64,000 nucleotides of DNA. It comes from Xestospongia muta. Its lineage: Eukaryota; Porifera; Demospongiae; Haplosclerida; Petrosiidae. Where the stretch lies: contig OY848920.1 of the NCBI GenBank assembly GCA_963693285.1, positions 9,162,182-9,226,181 on the forward strand, given 5' to 3'. The notes under the pieces are model-generated. The model searched no databases and was not told the DNA's origin. It was given only the letters and a program-made list of their open reading frames with translations. Positions 11,098 to 25,533 of the stretch are shown here, piece by piece. Within the stretch, counting starts at the first letter, position 1; every line of letters begins with the position of its first letter. Both the position numbers and the translations under genes were made by a program.

Positions 11098-14000
11098 ATG
11101 GCTACAAAGGAACTACCTCAAACTCAACATTTAGGTAACGTACAAGACCTGATATAATTGTTAGTCATTTTAATATCTTACTTCTCTCCATTTAGATATT
11201 TCAGATCTTTTAAAAAAGGCTCCCACTAAACATGAACTCCTCAAACTATTAGCTGATATTAGTAACTTGTGGCAGGAGATTGGGTTATCACTCAATGTTT
11301 CTGACAATGTTTTGGAGGGTTTAGAACACAGCCCAAAGAGCAATGCTATCAAACTCTCTGATATCATTCATAGCTGGCTAACCACTACTGAGTCTTCCTG
11401 GGAAACAGTGATTGATGCCATCAAGGGTCCTATTGTTAATCACGTCATAAAGGCTAATGAAATACATCAACATTTAACTAAAGGTAATTGATAGAATAAT
11501 TATTGATACGGTCAATGAATATGTGTTTGTTCCTTAGTGAAGGAACATACTCTCCAAAGTTTTATTGGAGAGATGTCACAGTGTCTGATCAATCCTGTGA
11601 AAGTGTCCCAGCTCTTATTTAGTGAGAAATGTATCAGTGAAGAAACACTTGATAAGATGGAGTCATTGCAAGGTTCTCCAGATGAGAAGAAGACAACTCT
11701 ATTATCTGCTATACATACAGCAATATCTTCAGATCACAAGAAATTCAAAGCGTTAGCTACAGTACTGTCCAAGTTTGAAGAGACAAAAATTCTATCTGAG
11801 AAAATTATCAATGAATATAGTGAGAGAACAATTTCATACTACCTAGCTTAATGGTGGTGTTTTCTTTTTGAATGTCTACAGTTCAGATATATCTAGATGA
11901 CCAGAAGAAGACTGATATTGCTCAAGATATAGGAACAACAAGTCATAATGATCCAATGGATGTTACAGAATCTAAAAATTGGATTACATCTGAGGGCACT
12001 ATTTATAAGGTTATTCTACTATATTTTTCTACTAGATGTTACTATGGTTTCACAGGAATCTAATATGACAAAGTGGGATATGTTAAATCCAAGTGGAAAG
12101 CGAGGACTAGAAGATAAAGAGATATCAGATGAGGACTTAAAAATGAAGAGAGAGAGACGTGATTTGGATCCAACATCTGGTTATAGTGGTACATATATTT
12201 TTTTAATTAAGTGAACTGTGTACATTTTATTTATTATAGTCCATGCCAGTGACATTTTACGCCATCATTATGGTATTCTCTCTCAGTCTCTTCGCTATCC
12301 CATTAGAGTAGCAGAGATCCTCTGTGGAGAGAGGGTTATTTCACCAGAAACATTGTCGACTATGGTAAAATCTCAATCTGAAACAGAAGCAGCATTCATC
12401 TTGCTAAGAGCTATACGTTATGCTGTACATAGTAACTATAGTAACCTGCTAAAATTTGCTAGTGTACTGTTAAAATTTACTAGCAATGTACCATGTGCTA
12501 TTGCTATCTTAGAGGACTATAGTAAGTATACAGGTTATTCTTTGACTGTTAAAAATATTTGATGTAGAGAGACCATTTCTTGAAGATAAAAGTTCAGAAG
12601 TCCAACATGTTATTACTGGAATTAGTGAAGGTATATTTACTGTATTATATTAAGATCATGATATCATTGTGTTAATTAGCTAATTCATTGAGTACTAGAC
12701 CAGGAGCTTTAGTTGATAGCAGTTTAATTTCAAGTCAAGGTTAGTAGTGAGACTATATGAGGGCCTACAATGTTTCTTTCAATTCTAGATGAGGTTGTAA
12801 AGATTCCAATTCCTCAAAAGTTTAAGTCAGTACTTGCAGAAATGAGAATGGAATATGCTATAGCATTCAGTAATATCCGAGAAGCTATCAATGCATCACC
12901 TCCACCTCTGGATAAATTGAAACAGTTTCTTAGAGATGGTTACTCTTACCTCAAATCTCAAATAGCTCATTCTACTTCCATTGATGATGTTCTAGATGTT
13001 GTTAATGATCATTGTACATTGATCGATATCAGTTGTTTAGAGGGTATTGTAACTCGATTCAAAATCAAGGAAGCTGAGGCACATATACAAGCATACAAAA
13101 ATATTGTTCAGTCGTTTCGTGAAAAAACAAAAGCTTCTCTTTGTCTGAATGAAAATTTTAAAGTGACAAACACTCCTTCTCTTCTTATATGTGAGACAGC
13201 AGTCTTTGTCTTGAACTGGGATCCCAACAATTGCACATTAGAAACTATTGAGGATATCCTTTCAGAATCAGTTGAAGGAAATGTACAGATTCATGTCATT
13301 AGAGAGGGCAAGTCCATCATTGTCACCTGCTTTTTTCCACTCAGTCTAACAAATGTACTTATTGCCAGAGCTAAGGAGACACTTGAATCAGTGAAGAAGA
13401 AAGGATTACTCCAACTTACAATTGGTCACTCTACCATTTATGATCATAGAAGAGACAAGGTAAGAGATGAGTAGTATTAGACAAAAGTTACTACATGTGT
13501 TGTTTATTGATATATAGGAGGTTAGAGCTATTGTAAAAGAGAACACAAAGGAGTTGAGAAGTGAACTGGAGGTACACCAAACCATCAGTGAAAACCTGAC
13601 TATGCAAATATCACCTTTTGAAAAGCAAAATGAAGGTATTTGTCCATGTAGTCAATAACCACTATTATAAACTGTCTATTATCCTATTGTGTGTGTGTGT
13701 ACATAATTAAAATTCCTTCTTAACTATATTCATGAGACTATGAATTTGATTTGTAGTTTTTATTTACTATATATAGTACAACTGTTTATAACTCAATATT
13801 TTTACATAGAAATGAGACAAATGAAAGAAAAGGAAGTTGAAGATTTAACATCACAACTTAGAGATAGAGACAAGCAAAATGAGACATTAAAACAGAAGTT
13901 GAAAGGTAATTGATATTAAAAATAATAGATTAGATTAATAATTTAGTGTGGGGTCAAACTAGAAAGAAAAGGTCTACCTCTATCAGACTATCCAGAGCTG

Positions 14001-17000
14001 ATGGCTTTGTTACAGTAGTATGGAGGCCTAGTGAGACAGTCCATGTAAACTTTAGATCTGGTCCACTAAAGGGTCTATAGTGTAAAGTAAATATTAAAAC
14101 AATTTAATATCATTTCTAAAAACCAAGGAAAGTATACTTATTACATGTACAATAGCTATCACTAACACAACCAGTGTCATTTATTTTTATAATTATAGAA
14201 AAAGAAAAGGAAGTTGAAGATTTAACATCACAACTAAGAGATAGAGACAAAGAAATTGAGACATTAAAACAGAAGTTGAAAGGTAATTGGTATTAATAAA
14301 ATAGATTAATAATTTAGTGTCGGGTCAAACGTAACACTAGAAAGAAAGAGACTAACTCTATTAGAAACATGAATTCAACTATATATTCAAAGTAGTTTTA
14401 CTGAATGTTGTAATATTTCACTTTGTACATGTAATTGTTCATGTATTTTATGTAGAATCTTACTATCTTAGAATTATATAGATATTATATTATTGAGTGA
14501 GTGAGTCCAAACAAGTGATAGTGTGATCAGTTTATATAGCCTTACTATTGTGACCAGTTTAGTTACACTGTTGTAGTAATGAGATTCATAGATGACTGTA
14601 TTAGATTCAGTAGAAATAAGCCTGAGGTAAGGTAATGTGGTTTGCTTTGTAAGAAAAACAGCAGATTTAAATTCTAACAGCTGATATAATGGTTTAAATA
14701 CTTTAAATTGAGTAATACACTTACTATAAATTTAGAAGAACTGTGTCTGGGATGTCAAACCAGTGACGTTGACAGTCCTTCAAATACATTGTCACTATTG
14801 TCTATTACTCTTCATTGTATGTTACTAGATTTAGCATTTACTTCAAGGACTCATAAACCATTAACTGATCAAGAAAGTCAAACAAAGTCTAGCCAGGAAG
14901 ATAAGTCCACACCATCTATCATTAAAACTACAGGTAATAATGTAAATTACATTTTATGATTATTTCATATAGTCTACACTATCAGAGTTAAAAGATAAGA
15001 GTTCAGCTGACATTAAAGGTTCAGATATTGAACAGTCAGATTATTATACAGATGATGCAGATGATGAACATTCAGATATAGAAGGTATGTCATATTATAA
15101 ATGTATAATGCTCAGTATCTATCATAACAAGACTACATCATTGGTAAAGTTCCTTGTATGATCAATATCATGGCTACCATCTTGTGGCATACTTTGTAGA
15201 CTTGTCTTTATAATAAACCTCCCACACAGTGGGAAAGGGTTGGTCTCTATAATGATCCCATTTTAAAGTTTTAACTTGATAAAAGGATTTATTGAGCCAC
15301 TATTACTAAAACCTATAGTAGGTTTGTTCACATAACATCTCTCCTAATATATCATACCCTCCATTTGATAAAGTACAAAGTGTCTATTAATGATCATATT
15401 AGAATTTGAAACTGAAACGTATTGCACATTTTAGTATGTGACCTTCTTGTACCTAAAATTGTCATCATCTGTCATGTTATGTGGGTGTGTCCACATAGAT
15501 CTGTTTCCTGTATTAATTATGGTACATACACATGTAGAAGTTTAAAATATCAACAAAATATTTTAGACATCATACCTCATAGTCTTGTCCCAAGACTATC
15601 ATGTTTCCTGACCAAGATACCTTTTTGCTTTGGGGATATAGCAGTCTGGGAATGAGACTAAAGACATTTTAGCAAAATCACATGACTACCTTTTTACTTG
15701 GGGCACATGACAGTCTTCAGATGAGACTACATACCACAAACATACTATAGCCCAACTCACACCATACTGTATACTTATAGTGAGCTATGAGTTATGTCAC
15801 AACCAGTAATGTAATCAAACTCCCAGACTTGATCATAGCATACATATTATATCTGTAATATAATTCTACTTTTAACTAAGTTATCTAAAGATAGCTACCA
15901 GTTCACAATGTTTGTAATGACATGTTTATAATAATATTGTAAGTGTTTCTTGTTATGTTATGAACACTTCAAACAACAATCAGTTAAGTCCCTTAATATA
16001 ACACTAGTGTAGTCTAGGATACTAGCCCCTCCTACTTTTGACAGTCTGCCATACAAGATCCATTGTTTACAGTGTATGTCAACATTAATAATGTACTTTA
16101 TCTCACAGTCTATTATGATAAGTTAATACTTGAGGTATTAGTGTATACATAATATGATGACAATATTATGGGTGGAGTCAATATAAACTATTACAGTTTA
16201 AAACAAGACTGTCTCAACTAGTACCATAGAACATAATGATCATGAGATGTTACTTGTTTGCAAATAAGGAATTTAATATTATGTAAACCTTGGTTAATTA
16301 TATATTATATGTAAATATTAAAAAGTAACATAATCAACCCAGCCCCTTTCTCTTGAGTTAGTTTGTTAGACTACAACATAATGTTTTTATTGAGTTAAAT
16401 CAACATGACTAAATGAAAGTAATTGTAACACAATAAAACAAGAAAGGACAAAGAAGTTCATATTTCATAATGAAACATCTAATGATGTTTGTTTGTAGAT
16501 CCTGCACTTTTCAGCCACACCCACTATAAAAACAATGTGGTTTGTCAGGTACAAGTTCAATAGACTGTGGTTTACCAGGAATGTTAGTGAAAGAGATAAC
16601 TGTACTATATATAGTATGGACTAACTGTCTTCCTCTCTAAGCAAAGGGGCTGGCCTTAAACTGATAACTCATCTTATCTGTAATTACTTCTACTTTTGTT
16701 TATATCTATTAACATGTACTGCTCAGTATAGCTACTGTACTTAACCACACCCACCAAACATTTTTGTAACAACAGACCATTCCTATGTACAACATTAGTA
16801 GGTAGAGAGATACATAATTTCCTCATATGTAACAAACATATCAACTCAATTCTGGACTCAATGAAATAGAATACAATAATGTTATGTTTAGTTGTTATAT
16901 CAACATCAAAATTGACTCAGAAACACATTTTTAAGCATTTTGTGGTCCAAAGCAAAAATCTAGCCACACCCTTTTATTAATATTAATAGACTGTTATAAT

Positions 17001-19160
17001 ATCATTGCCTTCCACTTTCACTTCCTCCTAAGTCACTGTATGTATATGTCATCTGTACATGGGTGGAGTCAGACTTAACTGTTGATAAAGAAAGTTAGTG
17101 ACATATAGGGAGGAGTTAAAAACAATTATAAAAGACAAAATCATTGATATTACAGATATCATTATTCAATAATAGTCTTCTTCTATGTTCTTTACTGTAT
17201 TTGTTTGATTTCTTTTGTGATTCCAAATTTGTCTTTTCATAAACTGTGTCCTAGCTAGTCTAAAAATACTAGAGTATGTAAAAAAGGAACATTATAGACA
17301 AAACTATTTACATCAATGATTTATTGTGATTTGTACTGACACAATAATATTATAAAGTGTAACTGATTAAAATAAATAACTTAGTAAAGAAAGGAAAGAC
17401 AAAATGATATCATGATAACATTGATATTCCAGTATTAGGAACATGTAGTTACTTGTAGTATTCTATATCACTACTAAATGTAGAGAAGAAAGATTATGGA
17501 TTCTAGTCTAATAACATTATTATCTCTTTACATTTTATTATATATTATGATGTGGTAACAGTTACATAACAATACATGTACAAACAAACAGTATAATTTG
17601 TGTATAAATCTAGCCCCACCCATCACTCATTTCCAACTGATCCCTGTCAGAAGTAATTTGTTGTCATCTAACTATAGCTAAGTGTGTACATTGGTATATC
17701 TGACCACAAGTGGGTGGAGTCAGACAGACTTAGGCTCATATAAGGAAAAATAATAAACAAGAACATAGTCTACTTCATGGATTATATTTAAAATGTTACA
17801 ATAAAGTATAAACATGTTTACATTAATCCCTGGTAAGATAAATCCTTGTATCAGACTCCAGGACTCCATTAAACATGAGCTAGCTTTTATATTTTATCAT
17901 CTCAAATGTAATAAGAACAGGATGAATAAACCATATTCAAAGAGGAGACGTCTAAATAATTTGTTTGTAGATCCTGTATTAGATCAAAGCAGTTTATAGT
18001 CACACTCAACTATAAAAACAATGTGGTTTGTCAGGTACAAGTCCAATAGACTACCAGACAATTCCTGTCTAAGCAAAGAGGCTGGCCTCATGAGAGGAAG
18101 TTGATATATCAATACCTGAAATCCATTATACAGTAAAGAATGTACCATTGATTAATATAATAGTATTGTTCCTCTGTAGAACATACAAAACCTCAAATTT
18201 AACGGTAAACCACGCCTCCTGTAAATCGTTGCCATAGTAACCGTAATCTGTAAACACTAATCATGGCTTCCTTTCTTCTTCAGTGTGTTGTTTGTGTATT
18301 GTAGTGTGTTATAGTATATATTACTATGTGTGTACTATAATATATACTAACTCTGTTTTATAACAGGAGACACTGGAAGTGTTCAGTGGTATGATAATAT
18401 CAATAGTGTATGGCTCACTAGACCAAGTGTAGTAGAAAGTGAAGATGTTATAAGTAAATTAATAAAAGAACAACAAACAGGAAAACAATGGAGTATTACT
18501 CTCTCCTCATCATCTCCTGAAAGTACTGCAGTTATTATAAACAATCTTAATAAGTGTACAGTGTGGAAACTTGAGATATTGTACACTTCATTGGACAGTA
18601 AGTGTGTATCGATATTATCAGAGATACTAAAAACTAATAAAACAATAAAGACACTAAAGCTGGTGTCCTCTTCATTTACTGGTGGTATCAAACAAGTCAG
18701 TGATAGTCTCTGTAATAATGAAACACTTGAACAGTTATTGTTGTCTAATGTTACTGGTATCACAGATGAAGATATGACTCACTTATCTACTATGTTAGCA
18801 ACTAATACAACTTTAAAAGAACTACGTCTCACCAAATGTAACATCACTGATAATGGAGTCCGATATATCTGTGAAGGACTTACTAAAAACCAAACATTGA
18901 CTACGTTGAACATTGGAGGTAATCATCAGATCACTTCAGTTAGTACCAGTACAATAGCAGATCTAATACAAACTACTACATCACTGACAGAACTATATCT
19001 CTACAATACTTCACTGAACAATGATGATATCAAGACAATATGTACATCACTAACTAAAAATACTACAATAAGGGAACTTCGTTTATCAAGTCAACATAAG
19101 GAGTATTGTATAAACTTAGACAGTTATCAAGTTATTAAATACAGACTTGTGTTCTGGTAA
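11098..19160 (+). CDS. DLR2: DEATH, two CARD-like, alpha/beta, coiled-coil, LRR protein (~1110 aa)
   Basis: Fifteen exons join in frame: 11098-11134, 11196-11483, 11538-11819, 11882-12009, 12056-12188, 12240-12521, 12568-12630, 12680-12739, 12789-13459, 13518-13635, 13810-13905, 14199-14282, 14736-14933, 14986-15084, 18367-19160. Layout: DEATH domain aa 13-108 (LWQEIGLSLNV, HSWLTTTESSWETVIDAI), death-fold/CARD-like 109-202 and 290-383 (VSQLLFSEKCISEETLDKM; VAEILCGERVISPETLSTM), basic linker about 246-289, conserved module 425-648 (SIDDVLDVVNDHCTLIDIS... TAVFVLNWDP... VTCFFPLSLT), coils 649-747, cysteine/serine linker 748-813, acidic 814-846, LRR 847-1110. Most introns are phase 1. No NACHT or other NTPase motif is present. 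Family knowledge suggests DEATH/CARD folds recruit partner death-fold proteins and LRRs bind ligands; a cytosolic sensor role is inferred. There is no signal peptide. Confidence 0.8.
15085..18366 (+). other. 3.3-kb intron of DLR2 before the LRR exon
   Basis: It opens with donor GTATGTC and closes with acceptor TTTTATAACAG, both kept in other copies. It contains a block (about 15230-15840) that is absent from DLR1 and shortened in DLR3. That block has inverted and direct repeats around AGTCTTGTCCCAAGACTA and GGGGCACATGACAGTCT, suggesting an old mobile insertion. CACCC/GGGTGGAGTC boxes recur. A 61-codon frame at 17814-17999 ends with the in-frame segment DPVLDQSSL after an acceptor TTTGTAG and is a candidate alternative last exon. 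Confidence 0.5.
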
Positions 19161-19287
19161 TAGTAAGTAGTTTGTTGTGTATTCTTAATCTGTCTTCTCG
19201 CTCACTTTTATTTTCTCTTAAAGTTTGTCTTGACTTTATCTTCTCTTCTTTATTTTAACAATTATTTCTCTAACAAAACTAGTAGAC

Positions 19288-19293
19288 AATAAA
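19288..19293 (+). terminator. polyadenylation signal AATAAA, DLR2
   Basis: Canonical AATAAA about 130 bp after the stop, conserved with 5087, 36190 and 50315. Confidence 0.55.
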
Positions 19294-20023
19294 AATAGAG
19301 CAGTTTTGCTTGACACTTACTTCTCTAACGTCGCACTTTTTGTCTCTCTCGCAGCTGGTCACTTGGCGCCTGTAATTATTATTTGTGGGCGGGGCATCAA
19401 TTTTAACCCTTTGTAGGTGTATGACGTATGTACTGCTGAGTAGTAGTCCTGAACAGAATATGATCTATTTTATATTCAGAAGAAATGGAAGACTACAATT
19501 TAACTATAATACTGAGATCAGTTCAGTTGAATAATGAAAATTGTCAACTGTTCAAGTCTAACACTATATATTTCTAAAGTTTCTCTCTCGAGAGTATTTG
19601 AAAACCTCAAGCAGTGAGAAACGTACTCGTATCACATTTTAGACCACCTAAAGAAGTTAGCATGACCTGTCTTATATTCAGAAGAGATGGAAGACTACAA
19701 TTTAACTATAATACTGAGATCAGTTCAGTTGATCAACAAAATTGATTTTATTTGTCAACTGCTAAAGTTCAGCAGTAGATATTAATGAGATAGAGAAATT
19801 TGTTTACTCAGGTAGATCTAGTGAATGTTGAGATAATGTTAATGGACAATCCCAACATTCTATGAACAATATTTATATCCTAATATAAAGGAGTCTATAT
19901 TGAAGACAAGAAAGGGACAATTAGTAAACTGAATACAATATAGTGTGTGGAGATGAAATACTATGTAAAGTAAGATGAGATATTGAAGACAGTTATAACC
20001 TCTCCTGTCTCCTCCCCATATAG

Positions 20024-20131
20024 CCATTAGCTAGGCTAGGTATAGAGATCACTAGTATTGGTCTTACATCAGCTGTAATAGATACTGAACAATTACATTC
20101 ACAGAGTGATCCTAATATAAGTCAACTTTAA
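20024..20131 (+). pseudogene. possible terminal exon of an unidentified gene remnant
   Basis: After acceptor CTCCTCCCCATATAG a 35-codon frame reads PLARLGIEITSIGLTSAVID and ends HSQSDPNISQL-stop. It is kept open at 37523-37630 in the next unit with a few substitutions. In the fourth unit (51060) it is cut after the first three codons by a deletion of about 0.7 kb. No in-frame upstream exon could be joined, so it is probably a gene relic. Identity unknown. Confidence 0.3.
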
Positions 20132-21010
20132 TGAACAAAGTTTATAGTTGCTCTCATTCTAATGTTCTCATAACACAAACAATACAACAATAAAAATATA
20201 TAGTAATGTCGACTTTTTATGTGTTAATTTATTATACTCTAAATATTTGTGAAGTTATAAAAAGAAATTATTTCACACAGTTATACTGATAATTAGAATA
20301 AAACAAAAAATTACATGTACATCAATAAAAGAAAAAAACATTAAATAATACTTACATGTATTTAAACAAATCAATTAAATCAAGAAATACTAAAATTAAA
20401 ATATTAGTATTCAAAAAATTAACAAAGAGAGAAATAAATTATAACCATAGACAATGGTACTAGTACTAACAAACAATATATCTACATTATGATATTATTA
20501 ATATTACATAATGTAATATAATGAAGGATATTGGATACATTAGACAACAATAATAAGTACTGGGCTAAAAGACACATACAAAATTAAAGGAGAGAGACAC
20601 AAGATCACCAATCCACAGACATACATGTACATGTAGACAGTTAATGTATCAAGTATTATAGATATTGAATGGATTTAAAAAGGACCTCTCTCTCTAAATG
20701 GTTGATCACCCTAAATAAAATAATATTAACTCATACCAGCTGTCAACAATATAGTTCATTGTAATATTATCATGTTGTCACAATATCATTGTTACATGTA
20801 CATGTATATTAATATGACATGTGTCTACATCTACTGACACTCATTGATATAATGATCACATGATGATCACATGATCAATTTATATGTCTACGCTTATTGA
20901 TATAATAGTCATGTCATTATCACTTAGTTATGAAGGAGGTCACTATAACATATTAAAATTATAATAAATTGATCGTTATCTCTAGTACATGTCTGTGTGT
21001 ATGTGTTGTC

Positions 21011-21121
21011 ATTATATTGGGTACATTACCTCATTATATTGGGTACATTACCTCATTATATTGGGTACATTACCTCATTATATTGGGTTCATTACCTCAT
21101 TATATTGGGTACATTACCTCA

Positions 21122-21142
<21 letters not shown>
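21011..21142. repeat. 22-bp minisatellite, 6 units
   Basis: Tandem units of ATTATATTGGGTACATTACCTC, one with GGTTCATT. The same array has about 11 units at 38497-38740, 4 units at 51338-51425 and none in copy 1. The unit nearest the kinase supplies the last codons and TAA of the kinase tail read on the - strand. Confidence 0.95.
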
Positions 21143-23981
<2,839 letters not shown>

Positions 23982-23984
23982 TCA

Positions 23985-24369
23985 CTACAGATTAAAAACA
24001 GATGTATTATTGTCATAAATATATTAGGTTGTGGTCAATTATAATTGTAATGGATTCATTATGTCCAAATATAACAAACATATGATCCACATACTATTAA
24101 TATAGGAGGATAAAGTCATTAAATATAAATTAATACAACCAGTACTGAACAATTGAACACTATAATATTAATATAATATAGTTATATGTTAAAATACTAG
24201 ATACATAATATGAGAGGATAGATCAGACAACAAGAGATGAATACAATACTAACCTGTACTGTACAGTTCAAATTCAACGCCACACGTTATGATTATATTT
24301 GTAATAAGCCCCACCCATAGGTCACCAAATTCACTGGGTGTGTCACGAACTGTCACCTTACAAGAAGCA
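23985..24369. promoter_or_regulatory. divergent spacer between kinase copy 2 and the DEATH gene
   Basis: About 0.4 kb separates the - strand kinase 5' end from the + strand DEATH-gene ATG. It contains GCCCCACCCATAGGTCACC and is kept at 41688-42092 and 54279-54687. A bidirectional promoter is plausible but not shown. Confidence 0.35.
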
Positions 24370-24878
24370 ATGGCTACAAGAAACCTATCTTTCGAGGCGA
24401 TTCTAGAAGAGAAACCAACACTTGATGAATTATGTGAACATATTCGTATTGGTAGTAAATGGTATCAGTTGGGAGTCCTGCTAAAACTGAATGATGTGAA
24501 GTTAGATAACATTCACAGACTAGCAGAAGATTCTAGTTACAAAACACTAAAAATGTTTAAATTATGGTTAGGTACCAACCCTCATGCTACGAGAAAGCAC
24601 GTTTTGGATGTTTTGAGAAAGGAGGTCATTGAAGAAAACACTATTGCACACGAGTATGAGAAGATTTTAAAAATGTCTTCTAGCTCTGCTGGTGAGTGAA
24701 AGATCTACAATATCTACTATAGTGTGTCATCTCTGTTACAGGAATTGATGTCCAACCTAATGAAACAAATAATACTCATCCAACCTATATTGATACACTG
24801 TCACAAGGTGTGGCCCTTGAGACTAGACTACCAGGCTCTTCTGTACTAGCAAATATAACAAAGGAGCTCCATAATTGA
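24370..24878 (+). CDS. small DEATH-domain protein, copy 2 (152 aa)
   Basis: Two exons join in phase 1: 24370-24691 and 24742-24878, stop TGA. Residues about 10-100 form a DEATH domain: PTLDELCEHI, IGSKWYQLGVLLKLNDVKLD, MFKLWLGTNPHATRKHVLDV, LRKEVIEENTIAHEYEKI. The tail is SSSSAGIDVQPNETNNTHPT and on to LANITKELHN. The ATG at 24370 is chosen because it begins MATRNLSFE, shared by all copies; an upstream in-frame extension to 24289 is not conserved. DEATH domains form homotypic complexes, so a partner could be the DEATH domain of the DLR proteins (inference). Copies 3 and 4 lose the tail through a 5-bp deletion near the end of the domain. Confidence 0.7.
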
Positions 24879-24889
24879 AGCTAAATAGC

Positions 24890-25130
24890 CCGAGAATGAA
24901 GACAGCTGTGTCTGTTTAAGACCTCCAATAGAGTCGTATAAGAGGATCTCCCTAGAAGAAGGGCTGGCAACACCAGACTAATGGATTCTACTATTCTACA
25001 TCTTCACTATAAAACTGAATAGATATATCTCCATCTTCTCAAATATGTTCTACATCTATATAAAAACAGCATTATCATCATAGAATCACAAAATGGCTTT
25101 CCAATACCTAAAACCTCTACAAGGTATGCA
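24890..25130 (+). pseudogene. decayed duplicate of the tyrosine-tail exon
   Basis: The + strand reads EDSCVCLRPPIESYKRISLE and then ATPD-stop. It matches EDSYVCLRPPIESDKRTS of the intact exon about 1 kb downstream. The following AATGGCTTTCCAATACCTAA matches the end of that exon. Stops and missing pieces show it is a relic of an internal duplication. The same relic exists in copies 3 (about 42610-42845) and 4 (about 55199-55440). Confidence 0.6.
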
Positions 25131-25533
25131 TTATAGTTTACATTATATAAATGTAGGAACTTTATGTACTGGCCATGTAAATTCATATGTACTTCATTAC
25201 AAGTTACCTTACCATTTATATTTAATAGTTTTCTTACATTTAAATGAGAGAGCATTAAAAAGACTAATTTCTGAGTAACTAACATCACTAACATTTGAGA
25301 AAGATAGACTATCTTTGAGCTTGTCTGAGCTTAAAATATGACTGGCCCTGAATAGCAGACAGTTAATTATTGTATTAATTAATTATTATTGTATTAATTA
25401 ATTATTAATTAATTATAATGTGATTATTATTTTGATAAAATATATAACATTATATAAAAATTGTTGTAGACTTTCACAATACCAAACAGAAGATCATGTT
25501 AACTTGTTACATGTACTTATTCTCTCTGTCTAG

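Larger units (their letters stand above)
19161..21010. other. spacer between DLR2 and kinase copy 2
   Basis: After the DLR2 polyadenylation signal there is a short less AT-rich stretch (about 19350-19440, TTGGCGCCTG and GGGCGGGGC). Two direct repeats of ATGGAAGACTACAATTTAAC follow (near 19486 and 19688), then a possible terminal exon (20024-20131), then AT-rich DNA in which I see no gene. The matching spacer is present in copies 3 and 4 but deleted in copy 1. Confidence 0.5.

Noticed and set aside
14972..14981. Acceptor TTTCATATAG for the acidic exon
   Set aside because: With the phase-1 donor at 14933 it leads to a stop after eight codons. The next AG (CACTATCAG, exon from 14986) keeps the acidic frame in all copies.
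16490..18000. A NACHT or other NTPase exon hidden in the large DLR intron
   Set aside because: No P-loop (GxxxxGK[ST]) frame or long exon was found in any copy of this intron.
25093..25278. Short frames on both strands around 25007-25294
   Set aside because: Not conserved as coding between units; the region is the relic after the duplicated tyrosine exon.
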